Source of the DNA: Chloroflexia bacterium SDU3-3
GTDB lineage: Bacteria; Chloroflexota; Chloroflexia; Chloroflexales; Roseiflexaceae
DNA: 64,000 nucleotides
Assembly: GCA_009268125.1 (NCBI GenBank)
Contig: WBOU01000010.1
Location: 173,821-237,820 of the forward strand
Reading direction: 5' to 3'
Shown: piece after piece, positions 11,711 to 20,472 of the stretch
How positions within the stretch are numbered: the first letter of the stretch is position 1
How the letters are laid out: each line of letters begins with the position of its first letter
Position numbers and translations under genes: made by a program
Notes under the pieces: generated by a model
What the model saw: only the letters and a program-made list of their open reading frames with translations
Database searches by the model: none
Told to the model about the DNA's origin: nothing

Positions 11711-12904
11711 GTGATAAATGTGATGTTCATGCAGTCGCAGTCGTTCTACGGGGCCGACTCGGAGCTGCACGCGCAGCTCTTACGCTATATGGATCGCTCG
11801 CAGGTATCGCTGAGCGTGGCGCTCACCCAGGCCCTGCGCGAAACGCCCGAGATCTCGGCCAAGCTCTACTTCGAAAAAATCCCGGGCATCGTGGTGCGGC
11901 CAACCGAATTTGGCCGATCGCGTGAGGACATGCGCGGCGCTGGCGACTACGCGGCCAACCTGGTGCGCACCTTCGGCGGGCTGCTGGGGCTGGCGGGCTT
12001 CATCCGCGCCCACCGCATCCAGGTCATCCACGGCACCGAGAAGCCGCGCGACGCCTTCTATGGCACGCTGCTGGCCAAGCTCACCGGCGCGCGCAGCGTG
12101 GTGCACATGCACGTGAGCTACGGCGACTGGCTGGCATCCAACGTGAAGTGGGCGCTGCGCAACGCCGATGCGATCATCGCCGTGTCGCCCTTCTCGGCCA
12201 AGTCGATTGTGGATGCGGGGTTCGCTGCGGGCAAGGTGCACACCGTGCTGAACAGCCTGGATCTGGCCAGCCAGCGCTGGAACAGCCGCTCGACCGCGCG
12301 CGAGGTGCGCGCCAGCCTGGGCATCCCCGAGGGCGCGGTGGTGATGGGCGTGGTCTCGCGGCTGTTCCTCTACAAGGGCCACCGCGACTTGCTCGACGCC
12401 CTGGCCCGCGTCAAGGATCAGATGCCCGACTACCGGCTGGTGATTGTGGGCGAGGACGACCCGCGTGCCCACCCCGGCGGCGGCAGCTTCACCGAGGAGC
12501 TGAAGACCCAGGCCGCCGAGCTAGGCATCAGCCAGAACATCATTTTCACTGGCTTCCGCACCGACATCCCCCAGCTGATGGAGAGCTTCGACATGTACAC
12601 CATGCCATCCTGGGAAGAGCCGTTTGGCATGGTGTATATCGAGGCAATGGCGCTGAACAAGCCGGTGGTGGCGTGGCGGCAGGCCGGGCCAGAGGAGATC
12701 GTGGTAGATGGCGAGACCGGGTTCCTGCCCGCGCCCAAAGACATCGAGGCGCTCGGCACATGCATCCTCCAGCTGGCCCAGAGCGCCGAGCTGCGCGCGC
12801 AGTTTGGCCGGGCTGGCCGCCAGCGGGTCGAGGATTATTTCTCGTCGAAGCGCATGTGCGCCGACGTGGTGTCGATCTACCAGAGCATCGTGGGGCGACC
12901 ATAG
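11711..12904 (+). CDS. family 4 glycosyltransferase
   Basis: The 397-residue GT-B protein has an N-terminal domain with SQSFYGADSELHAQLLRYM and a linker HTVLNSLDL. The C-terminal nucleotide-sugar domain (~190-390) holds VSRLFLYKGHRDLLDAL, the usual retaining motif MPSWEEPFGMVYIEAMALNKPVV and GPEEIVVDGETGFL, with the paired Glu of the E-x7-E motif. Start is GTG 11711 preceded by GACAGGAG. It stands alone, so the acceptor (exopolysaccharide, glycolipid or a carotenoid glycoside; CruF lies nearby) cannot be told. Confidence 0.9.
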   Translation: MINVMFMQSQSFYGADSELHAQLLRYMDRSQVSLSVALTQALRETPEISAKLYFEKIPGIVVRPTEFGRSREDMRGAGDYAANLVRTFGGLLGLAGFIRAHRIQVIHGTEKPRDAFYGTLLAKLTGARSVVHMHVSYGDWLASNVKWALRNADAIIAVSPFSAKSIVDAGFAAGKVHTVLNSLDLASQRWNSRSTAREVRASLGIPEGAVVMGVVSRLFLYKGHRDLLDALARVKDQMPDYRLVIVGEDDPRAHPGGGSFTEELKTQAAELGISQNIIFTGFRTDIPQLMESFDMYTMPSWEEPFGMVYIEAMALNKPVVAWRQAGPEEIVVDGETGFLPAPKDIEALGTCILQLAQSAELRAQFGRAGRQRVEDYFSSKRMCADVVSIYQSIVGRP

Positions 12905-12915
12905 GCCGCATGAAA

Positions 12916-12950
12916 AACGCCGCCTACCAGCGGGGCTGGTGGGCGGCGTT
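12916..12950 (-). terminator. terminator of the response-regulator gene
   Basis: A 15-base stem with one G-U pair surrounds a CGGGG loop. Read on the minus strand it ends in TTTTT. It can also act after the glycosyltransferase, which ends 12 bases before it. Confidence 0.8.
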
Positions 12951-12970
12951 CGCGATCGTGTGGGGAGGCG

Positions 12971-13372
12971 CTAGAGGCCAAGCTCGCTGGCCTGGGCAGG
13001 GATGAGGCTGCGCACCAGATCGATGAACTCATCGATAAAAAATGGCTTCGAGACGAAGCGGTTGACCCCGGCGCTGGTGGCCTCGCGGCGGATCGTCGCG
13101 GTGTCGTAGGCCGTCACCAGGACCGTGGGAATGGTGGAGCCCTCCTGCTTGATCTCGCGGATGAGATCCAGCCCATTTTTGCCACGTAGATTATAGTCGC
13201 TCAGCAGAAGATCGTAGTGATGTTCGTGAAAGAGGGCCAGCGCCTCCTCGGCGGTGAAGGCGTGGTCAATGGTGTGAGTGATACCCAGATCACGAAGACC
13301 GAGCTTGATGACATTGGCGATCCCGCCGTCATCCTCGATAAGCAAAAGCCGGATCTGTTTCGGCTGGGTCAT
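12971..13372 (-). CDS. single-domain response regulator (CheY-like receiver)
   Basis: The 133-residue protein is a receiver domain and nothing else. The acidic pair is in LLLIEDDGG, the phospho-Asp in DLLLSDYNLRGKNG (residue ~53), the conserved Thr in VLVTAYD and the Lys in FVSKPF. The ATG at 13372 was chosen because GGAAGGG lies seven bases upstream. With no output domain it must act by protein contact or phosphotransfer. No histidine kinase is adjacent, so its partner is unknown. Confidence 0.9.
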   Translation of the reverse strand: MTQPKQIRLLLIEDDGGIANVIKLGLRDLGITHTIDHAFTAEEALALFHEHHYDLLLSDYNLRGKNGLDLIREIKQEGSTIPTVLVTAYDTATIRREATSAGVNRFVSKPFFIDEFIDLVRSLIPAQASELGL

Positions 13373-13458
13373 GACAATACCCTTCCAATCCTCATTGTGC
13401 CCGCAGCCCGCCATTGAGCACGGGCCATAATGGTACCATAGGCGCTAAGGCCACACAA

Positions 13459-14376
13459 ATGAATAATATGTCATCAAGCTCGTCTACACGCCACTCATTT
13501 TGGCGCTACCTCACCGCCACTCTGTTCTGGTTTTACGCCGTCCTGCTGCCAGGATCGATCGTACTGGTAGCGCTAGATCGCGTGCCCACGTGGGGCCTGG
13601 GCTTCGGCGGGGTGCTGCTGGTACTACAGGGCGGCGCAATGCTGGCCTGGATGGCCTGGGGCTACGGGCGGGCGGGCCTGGCAGCAGCGCTGCTGGTGCT
13701 GGCGCTGGGCTTTGGGGTGGAGTACCTGGGCGAGACCAGCGGGGTGCCCTTCGGGCGCTACCGCTACACCGAGCAGCTGCAGCCGCAGCTGCTGGGCGTG
13801 GTGCCGCTGCCCATCACCATGGCCTGGCTGATGTCCTCCACCGCCGCCTACGAGATCGCGCGGCAGATCGCGCCTGGGCGGGGCCGCACGCTGCAGCTGC
13901 TCGCCGCCGCGACGCTCATCCTGCTGCTCGACCTGCAGATCGAGACGGTGGCCACGCAGATCAACCGCTACTGGGAATGGATCGACCACGGCCCCTACTA
14001 TGGCGTGCCGACCGCCAACTTTGTGGCCTGGTGGTGCGTAGGCCTGATCATGAGCTGGGCGCTCGGCGCGCTGCTGGGCACGCGCAAGCCCGCCGCGCAG
14101 GCGGCAGCCTACCGCCCCAGCGACCGCTGGCTGCAGCGACATCTGCCCCCGTGGGGCTGGCTGCGGCGCGCTGCCCAGCGCTACCGCGCCCACGAGATCT
14201 GGCTCTTCCATGCGCTGCCGCTGCTGCTCTACACGCTCTCCACCGTTATGTTCACTATCGTAAATGCGGCGCGGGGCTACCTGGCGGCCAGCGCCATCGG
14301 CCTGCTGGTGCTGGTCGCGCTTAGCGCGCTGGCCGTGGGCGAATGGCGGCGGTCAGCGCGTCGCTCAGGCGGTTGA
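13459..14376 (+). CDS. cruF: CruF-like carotenoid 1',2'-hydratase
   Basis: The ~305-residue membrane protein has seven or eight helices and the family hallmark FGVEYLGETSGVPFGRYRY. Other conserved acidic and aromatic stretches are LLDLQIETVATQINRYWEW and GPYYGVPTANFVAWW. CruF hydrates the psi-end of acyclic or monocyclic carotenoids, the step before glycosylation and acylation in green filamentous bacteria. Start is uncertain: ATG 13459 (AAGG upstream) fits best, with ATG 13414 and 13468 possible. Its last 56 bases overlap the convergent acyltransferase gene. Confidence 0.85.
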   Translation: MNNMSSSSSTRHSFWRYLTATLFWFYAVLLPGSIVLVALDRVPTWGLGFGGVLLVLQGGAMLAWMAWGYGRAGLAAALLVLALGFGVEYLGETSGVPFGRYRYTEQLQPQLLGVVPLPITMAWLMSSTAAYEIARQIAPGRGRTLQLLAAATLILLLDLQIETVATQINRYWEWIDHGPYYGVPTANFVAWWCVGLIMSWALGALLGTRKPAAQAAAYRPSDRWLQRHLPPWGWLRRAAQRYRAHEIWLFHALPLLLYTLSTVMFTIVNAARGYLAASAIGLLVLVALSALAVGEWRRSARRSGG

Positions 14377-15100
14377 TGCCAGGGATGCCACCCATGAGCA
14401 GGCGGTAGCCCTGGGTCTGGCCTGCGTTCACCTCGTCGCGCAGGGCATCCACCTGGGCGGTAAGGCTGGCGCGCACGTCGCGCAGCGCGGCGCGCTCGCC
14501 CGCAGGCGCGGCGTGGGGCGGCCCGCAGCGGATGAACAGCTCGGGGCGCTGCTCGTTGCGGAACTCGTAGCGCAGCGCCACCGGCCAGATGCGCGCGCCG
14601 CCCGCCCGCTGGGCGACCGTGGCCACCCCTGGGTAGATGCGCAGCGGGCGCTGATCGTTGGGCAGTATTTCACCCTGCGGGAAGATCCACAGCACGCGGT
14701 CGCGCCGCTCGGCCAGCCGCCGCGCGATATAGGCCACCGAGCGCCGCGCCTGCTCGCGATCTTCCAGATCGACCGAAAACACCCCCAGCCATGTAAAAAA
14801 CTGATAGCGGCGCAGCTGGCGCACATCCATCATCAGGTAGGGCTGGAAGGTGCGGCGCAGCAGCTTGCGCTGCAGCAGCATGGCGGCGTAGCCATCCCAC
14901 CACGACACGTGGTTCATGGCGCAGATCAGCGGGCCGTCGGCGGGGTGGGGCAGCGGGCCATCGAGCTTCAGCCAAACGCGGCTAAAGCTGCGGCGCGTAG
15001 GCCACTCGATCAGCAGTCGGTAGACCAGCTCCTCGCCCAGCCGCCAGTGGCGCGCGGGGATGGCGGGAAGCGGGGCCACATCGGGGTGGGGAGCAGACAT
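14321..15100 (-). CDS. PlsC-type acyltransferase
   Basis: The 259-residue protein has acyltransferase motif I NHVSWWDG (H and D catalytic pair, residues ~64-71) and motif III-like IFPQGEI, with the hydrophobic core PLICAMNHV. Size and order fit lysophospholipid or carotenoid-glycoside acyltransferases. It is five bases downstream of the VWA gene and preceded by GAGGTAG, so it is the last gene of that operon. It is also convergent with cruF, overlapping it by 56 bases. A CruD-like role in carotenoid ester formation is possible; a phospholipid role is equally consistent. Confidence 0.8.
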   Translation of the reverse strand: MSAPHPDVAPLPAIPARHWRLGEELVYRLLIEWPTRRSFSRVWLKLDGPLPHPADGPLICAMNHVSWWDGYAAMLLQRKLLRRTFQPYLMMDVRQLRRYQFFTWLGVFSVDLEDREQARRSVAYIARRLAERRDRVLWIFPQGEILPNDQRPLRIYPGVATVAQRAGGARIWPVALRYEFRNEQRPELFIRCGPPHAAPAGERAALRDVRASLTAQVDALRDEVNAGQTQGYRLLMGGIPGINRLSDALTAAIRPRPAR

Positions 15101-15105
15101 GGGCG

Positions 15106-17631
15106 CTACCTCGGCGCTCGGCGCAGCCAGCCACGGCGCTCGGCGATCTCCACCGGCCAGAGCAGGGCCGCCGCCAGCAGCAGCCAGGGCGCGAGGCCCA
15201 GCGGCTCGCTCGACTCATCCGCCGCCGATGCTGTGGGCGCACCCGCAGCATCGGCAAGCCTGCCGCCGCCGCTGGCCGCGCTGATCTGCGCCAGCAGCGC
15301 ATCGCCACCTGTGACGGGCAGGTACTCGGCAGGGTAGGGCTGCACATAGCCGATGCTGACCGCGCGCTGCTCGCCGTCCTTCAGCTGCGTTATGTCCACC
15401 GCATAGGCACCATCACTCGGCAGCACCACGGTCTCGGTGTAGCGGCCTGGGGCCACCTGGCGCAGCGTGACGCGGTGCAGCGTACCATCGGGCATGGTGA
15501 TGGCAGCCTGGGTGTCGGCCAGATCGACGGTGGCCCCGCCGGGGTTGAGCGAGTCGACGCTGATCACCACGCCCTGGGCGCTGGCCGTGGCGCGGGCCTG
15601 GGTTAGGCCGCTGTCGGCGTCGGGCAGGGTGTAGCGGATGATGTCGGCCCAGAATCGGCCATACTCATCCCAGTTCGACCAGTTTGGTGCCCAGGGCGTC
15701 TCGACGCTGGGCGTCCAGGCCACGGCGCGGCCCAGGCCATACTGCCAGACCGCCAGCACCGGATCCTCCTCGGGCGACTTGAGCACCAGCTCGGCCTGGG
15801 GTTTGAGCGTGGTGGCCACATAGCCGCCCAGCTGGGGCAGGCGATAGGCGGGAAAATCGCGCAGCAGCGGGTGCGGTGCGATCTGCGTGGCGCGGAAATC
15901 GCCCTCGAACTGCGGCTCGGCGCGGGCGATCTCGCTCTCCAGCAGCGTGAGGCGCGGGATGTCGTCGGCGGATGCGGCGAAATAGTAGCGCCCCGCCCCC
16001 CAGCTGGCCAGCAGCTGCAGCAGCTCGGTGTCGGCATCGCTGCCGATCGCGATGGTGGAAAGCGTGATATCCATCGTGCGGGCCTGCTCGACCAGCTGCT
16101 TATAGAGCGGGTACTCGTCGGTGAACGAGCGCCCGTCGGTCAGCAGCACAGCGTGGCGCACCGTGCTGGGCTGTGTGGCCAGCTGGGGCAGCGACTCCTG
16201 CAGCGCGGCCAGGATGTCGGTGCCGCCGCCCATGGCCAGCGTGCCGATCTCCTCCTGGATCTGGGCGACGCTCAGCCCGGTGCCAATCTGCTGAAACGGC
16301 ACCGTCCAGCTCACGCCGGTGTCAAAGGTCAGCACCCCAATGCGGTCCTCATCGCGCAGCGAGTCGGTGGCCAGCATGGCCGCCTCCTTGGCCATGTCGA
16401 ACTTGGATGGTGCGGCCCCACCCATGCTGGCCGAGCGATCGATCACCAGCAGCATGGCCACATCGGCGCGCTTGGGGCGGGGCGGCGGGTCCATCTGCAC
16501 CGGCAGCACCTCCTCAAGCGGGGTGCCCTTGTAGGCCCCCAGCGTGAAGCTGGCCCGCCCGCCCGTGGCCACCAGGCCGCGCCCCTCGCTGCGCACAAAC
16601 TCGCGCAGCGCCGCCATCTGGTCTAGGGTCATCTCGCCCGCGCTCACATCCACCAGCACCACGCCGTCGAACTGATCGAGCACATCCATCTGCGCGGGCA
16701 GCGAGCGGGCCTGGATGACCTGGGTCTGCACGCCTGCGCTGCGCAGACCCACGCGCAGCGGCGCGGCCCCGCCGCCCACGCCCTCCACCAGCAGCACGTT
16801 GGGCGGCGCGGCCACCAGCGCCGTGGCCGAGGCGCTGTTGTTGCGCGGCTCGGCGTCGGGCTGTGCGGTCACCTGGGCCGTCAGACGCATCACACCCTGG
16901 GCGGTGGCGCGGGTGGTGAAGCTCACCTGCTGCTCGCCGCCGGTGAGCGCGATCTGCTGGGCAGCCAGCACAGTTTCCCCCTCGGAGAGCTGGATCTCGC
17001 CGGTGGCCTGGCCGGTGCTAGACACCGTCACCACCGCGTCGAACTCCTCGCCCTGGCGCAGCGTGGCGGGGATATCCAGCGCAGACACCCACACCTCGGC
17101 GGCGGCGCTGGTGGCGTAGCCCGCCGTATCCACCGGGATGCCCCGCGCCCCAAGCGAGCGCGCCTCGGCCAGGGCGTCGCCCTGGGTCTGGCCGCCATCC
17201 GAGAGCAGCACCACGCGCCCCTGGCCGCCGCCGATCAGGCCGCCCGCCGCGCGCAGGGCCGCCGCCAGATCGCTGGCGTCGGCATCCACCTGATCGGGCG
17301 CGGCGGCCTGATTCTTCCCAAACAGCAGCAGGTGGGCCGAGTCATAGGCCGCACCATCGCGCCGCATGATCGCCTGGGCACGGGCCAGCAGCACCGCGCG
17401 GCCCTGGTCGCCCAGGCTGGCCGACTGATCGGCCAGCACCACCAGCGCGCCGTGGGCCATGGTCTTCTGGGCCAGCACCGGATCGGCCAGCGCCAGCACG
17501 ACCAGGGCCAAAATCCCCAGCCGCAGCGCGAGGGCCAGCGCTGCCGTGCGACCTCGGCGCGAGCGCCAGATCAGCACGGCGATAGGCAGCAGCAGCAGCA
17601 GCAGCAGGGCCAGCGGTGTGCGAAATATCAT
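15106..17631 (-). CDS. large VWA-domain membrane protein (glutamine-amidotransferase-like fold)
   Basis: The 841-residue protein begins with two membrane helices, then a first degenerate VWA domain (ALVVLADQSASLGDQG). An Ig/CARDB-like segment follows (~180-270), then a DUF4159/GATase1-like stretch (FDGVVLVDVSAGEM). A second VWA domain has a complete MIDAS start (LLVIDRSASMGG) and TDGRSF. A beta-domain and a C-terminal helix close it. Members of this family are encoded with MoxR/DUF58 modules and are thought to assemble or mature envelope complexes. AGGGGATT precedes the ATG, 28 bases after the previous gene. Two VWA domains in one chain suggest metal-dependent adhesion or scaffolding at the surface. 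Confidence 0.85.
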   Translation of the reverse strand: MIFRTPLALLLLLLLPIAVLIWRSRRGRTAALALALRLGILALVVLALADPVLAQKTMAHGALVVLADQSASLGDQGRAVLLARAQAIMRRDGAAYDSAHLLLFGKNQAAAPDQVDADASDLAAALRAAGGLIGGGQGRVVLLSDGGQTQGDALAEARSLGARGIPVDTAGYATSAAAEVWVSALDIPATLRQGEEFDAVVTVSSTGQATGEIQLSEGETVLAAQQIALTGGEQQVSFTTRATAQGVMRLTAQVTAQPDAEPRNNSASATALVAAPPNVLLVEGVGGGAAPLRVGLRSAGVQTQVIQARSLPAQMDVLDQFDGVVLVDVSAGEMTLDQMAALREFVRSEGRGLVATGGRASFTLGAYKGTPLEEVLPVQMDPPPRPKRADVAMLLVIDRSASMGGAAPSKFDMAKEAAMLATDSLRDEDRIGVLTFDTGVSWTVPFQQIGTGLSVAQIQEEIGTLAMGGGTDILAALQESLPQLATQPSTVRHAVLLTDGRSFTDEYPLYKQLVEQARTMDITLSTIAIGSDADTELLQLLASWGAGRYYFAASADDIPRLTLLESEIARAEPQFEGDFRATQIAPHPLLRDFPAYRLPQLGGYVATTLKPQAELVLKSPEEDPVLAVWQYGLGRAVAWTPSVETPWAPNWSNWDEYGRFWADIIRYTLPDADSGLTQARATASAQGVVISVDSLNPGGATVDLADTQAAITMPDGTLHRVTLRQVAPGRYTETVVLPSDGAYAVDITQLKDGEQRAVSIGYVQPYPAEYLPVTGGDALLAQISAASGGGRLADAAGAPTASAADESSEPLGLAPWLLLAAALLWPVEIAERRGWLRRAPR

Positions 17632-17659
17632 AATCCCCTAGAAAAGCGCATATGCGGCA

Positions 17660-19486
17660 TCACCGTGCGGCGAGAGGCCGATGGATATAGAGCCACTCGA
17701 AGATCAGGATGGCGGCGGCCAGCAGCGCCAGCCCCGGCCAGAGGTCGGTGGTGCGGCGCAGCAGGCCGCCCTGGGCGGCAGCCGCAGCGCTCAGCGTGGG
17801 CGCGGGCTGCTGGCGCAGGCTCGACTCTGCCGCCGCACCGGCGTTCACCGCGATCTTGCCACGGTAGCGCTCGCCGCTGGGGCCGCGCTCGATCAGGTCG
17901 TACCAGCCCGCCTGGGCCAGCGGGCCAAGCGTCACCGAGGCCCCGCCCGGCATGCGCTGCACTTGACCGTTGGGCGCAACCAGCTCCACCGTGGTGGTGC
18001 GCGGGTCGGGGCGCAGCACCATGGTCGCGCCCGCCACCAGCGACGCGGGCGGCGCGGTGGGGGCCAGATCGCGCAGGGTGCGCGACACCAGCAGCGGGAA
18101 GGCCAGCCGCGTGGCGATATTGCCCTGGTGGATGTCGAACGACCAGATCGCTAGGCTGCGCCCGTCGACCTGCCCGCGCTGGATCAGCGGGGTCTCACCA
18201 GCGCGCAGCAGGGTGGCGGTGCCGCTGTACGGCTCCACGCCGCGCACCAGCCCAAAGTTCACCCCGCCCAGCCCCAGCCCGCCCAGCAGCGATCCGCCGG
18301 TCTCCAGCGTCTCGCCGCTGATATCGACTGGCTGAGCGGCGATGCCCGGCAGCAGCGCGCTGGTCGGCGGGTAGATCGCCAGCGCCGCGCCCGCCGGCCA
18401 CTCATTCGGCAAGAACGTATCAAACACCGTCACATCCACATCCTGCTGGGCGGCATATTGGCTGGGCGGCACATAGGAAACCTGCGCCCCCGGCACCGCC
18501 TTGAGCGCCCGCTGAAGCGGCTCGGCGTCCTCGGCCACCAGCAGCACGCGGATGGGCCGCTCGGGGGCCAGGCTGAGCACAGCGGTGTCGTCATCGGGCA
18601 GGGCGTCGCCGCCGTCCAGCTCCAGCCGCAGGGCGTCGCCGCCTGCGGGCAGCGTCCAGGTCTGCTCGGCCTCGGCGTTGGCCGCGATCTGCACAGGCCG
18701 CGCATCCAGCGCCTCATCGCCGGAGAAAAGCCGCAGCATGCCATCAAATGAGGAATCGCCATAGTTGGCCACGCGAGCGTAGACCTGGGTCTTGCCACCT
18801 GCCGCCCGCGCCGCAAACGCGATGATCGCCCGATTCGCCGCCGCGCCGCCGATCTGCTGCCAGTCAATCGGGGCTGCCGCCACATAGGCGTCGGGGCGCG
18901 GGCCGCCGCCGTCGGTCAGCACCACGATCCGCGCGGTGTGCTGTGCGTCCACCGCCGCATCGGCCAGGGCCAGGGCAGGCCCCATGTCTTGCACGGTACC
19001 GCCGGGGCGCAGCTGGCCCAGCGCGGCCTCGGCGGCGGCGCGGTCGCCCTGGGCCACCACCTGGGGCACGCTGCCCGCCGCGATCAGCGTGGCGCTGCCG
19101 CCGGGGGGCAGCGTGCCCAGCAGCGCGCGGGCGCGGCCCACGGCCTGGTCGAAGCGGGTCGAGCTGCCATCCCGGGCGGCCATGCTGGTGGATGTGTCGA
19201 TCACCAGCACCAGCTGGGTGGCCTGGCCCAGCGGCGCGGCCAGCAGCTGCGGGCGGGCCAGCGCCAGCGCCAGCAGCAGCGCGGCCAGCAGCTGCAGCAG
19301 CAGCAGCGGCGAGATCGGTAGCTGGCTGAGCCGCTGCCCGCCCTGGGGGCGCGGCAGATCGCGCCAGTGCAGCAGGCTGGGCACCACCTGGCGGCGGCGG
19401 CGCTCGCGGATGATGTGCAGCAGCACGATCACGGGCAGCGCCAGCAGCGCCAGCAGGCCTATGGGAAGGAGAAACTGCATGTGCAT
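17660..19486 (-). CDS. BatA-like VWA membrane protein
   Basis: The 608-residue protein has the BatA/N-terminal layout: an initial helix (LLPIGLLALLALPVIVLLHI), a basic loop, a second helix (LLLLQLLAALLLALALARPQ), and immediately a VWA domain with the MIDAS LVLVIDTSTSMA and TDGGG. A beta-rich region follows to ~570, and a C-terminal helix (LALLAAAILIFEWLYIHRP). ATG 19486 or 19480 could start it. It lies between the DUF58 and second VWA genes and is likely anchored with the VWA domain outside the membrane. Confidence 0.85.
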   Translation of the reverse strand: MHMQFLLPIGLLALLALPVIVLLHIIRERRRRQVVPSLLHWRDLPRPQGGQRLSQLPISPLLLLQLLAALLLALALARPQLLAAPLGQATQLVLVIDTSTSMAARDGSSTRFDQAVGRARALLGTLPPGGSATLIAAGSVPQVVAQGDRAAAEAALGQLRPGGTVQDMGPALALADAAVDAQHTARIVVLTDGGGPRPDAYVAAAPIDWQQIGGAAANRAIIAFAARAAGGKTQVYARVANYGDSSFDGMLRLFSGDEALDARPVQIAANAEAEQTWTLPAGGDALRLELDGGDALPDDDTAVLSLAPERPIRVLLVAEDAEPLQRALKAVPGAQVSYVPPSQYAAQQDVDVTVFDTFLPNEWPAGAALAIYPPTSALLPGIAAQPVDISGETLETGGSLLGGLGLGGVNFGLVRGVEPYSGTATLLRAGETPLIQRGQVDGRSLAIWSFDIHQGNIATRLAFPLLVSRTLRDLAPTAPPASLVAGATMVLRPDPRTTTVELVAPNGQVQRMPGGASVTLGPLAQAGWYDLIERGPSGERYRGKIAVNAGAAAESSLRQQPAPTLSAAAAAQGGLLRRTTDLWPGLALLAAAILIFEWLYIHRPLAAR

Positions 19487-19521
19487 TGAAAAGGGCGGGC
19501 GACCCTGCGCCGCTCCGCCCG

Positions 19522-20472
19522 CTAGCGAACCATCCGGCGGAGCCGCAGGTAGGGCAGCACCGCGCGCTCAAAGGGCCAGTCGGCCAGCACCTGCACGTAG
19601 GATGCGCCGTAGCGCCCGCAGGCCTCGGCGATCTCGCGCTGCCAGCGCTCCACGTTCTGGCGATACTGCTGGAGCGCAGCCTCATCCAGCTGCACCGCGA
19701 TCCGCTCACCGGTCTCGGCATCCTCTAGATCGACCAGGCCGCCTAGCGCGGGCGACAGCTCGCCCGCCTCAAGCGTGTGGGCCACCAGCACCTGCCAGCG
19801 CGGCGGCGTCAGCGATCGCAGCCCCTCGGACAGGGTGTCGGCGGGCGCGGCCAGCAGATCCGAGCAGATCACCAGCAGGCCGCCGCGCTCGTGCTGGCGG
19901 GCGTAGCCGCGCAGCACATCGGCCAGCGAGGTGGCGCTGGCCGGGGCCAGCCGCTCGATGAAGCGCAGCAGCTCGGGGGCGCGCCCCTTGCCCTGCGCCG
20001 GGCCGAAGCCAGCCAGCCGCGCGGCGCTGAACGGCGTCACCCGCACGCGGTCGCTGTGGGCCAGGGCGATGTAGCCCACCGCAGCGGCAAACTGCTGCGC
20101 GGCCACCAGCTTGCTGGGCGCGCCATAGTCCATGGAGCGCGAGCAGTCCACCAGCACGTGCACATCCACATCCTGCTCGGCCTCGCCCAGCTTCACCACC
20201 ACCTGCTCGTGGCGGGCGTAGGCGTTCCAATCCACGGTGCGGTAGTCGTCGCCGGGGCTGTAGGGCCGGTGCTCGCTGAAGATCGCCATGGGCAGCTGGT
20301 GGCGGCTGGGGTGCTCGCCGCTGTTGGGGTTGCCCTGCAGCGAGCGGCTGGCATCGACCGTCAGGCGCTCCAGCCGCCGCAGCATAGCCTCGTTCGCGCG
20401 GAACGGCCCGCCACGGCGCGGCGCGGCGCTGGCGGGCGCGCCCCTACGGCGTAAAATAGTCTTGAACCACAT
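19522..20472 (-). CDS. DUF58-domain protein
   Basis: The 316-residue soluble protein has the DUF58 signature YSPGDDYRTVDWNAYARHEQ followed by a VWA-like fold with VHVLVDCSRSMDYG. The ATG at 20472 has GGAGGAG just upstream and was chosen over a longer frame. It overlaps the upstream gene's 3' end by 29 bases, so the two are probably coupled. DUF58 proteins usually work with a MoxR AAA ATPase and VWA partners; two VWA genes follow, but no MoxR gene is adjacent. Confidence 0.9.
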   Translation of the reverse strand: MWFKTILRRRGAPASAAPRRGGPFRANEAMLRRLERLTVDASRSLQGNPNSGEHPSRHQLPMAIFSEHRPYSPGDDYRTVDWNAYARHEQVVVKLGEAEQDVDVHVLVDCSRSMDYGAPSKLVAAQQFAAAVGYIALAHSDRVRVTPFSAARLAGFGPAQGKGRAPELLRFIERLAPASATSLADVLRGYARQHERGGLLVICSDLLAAPADTLSEGLRSLTPPRWQVLVAHTLEAGELSPALGGLVDLEDAETGERIAVQLDEAALQQYRQNVERWQREIAEACGRYGASYVQVLADWPFERAVLPYLRLRRMVR

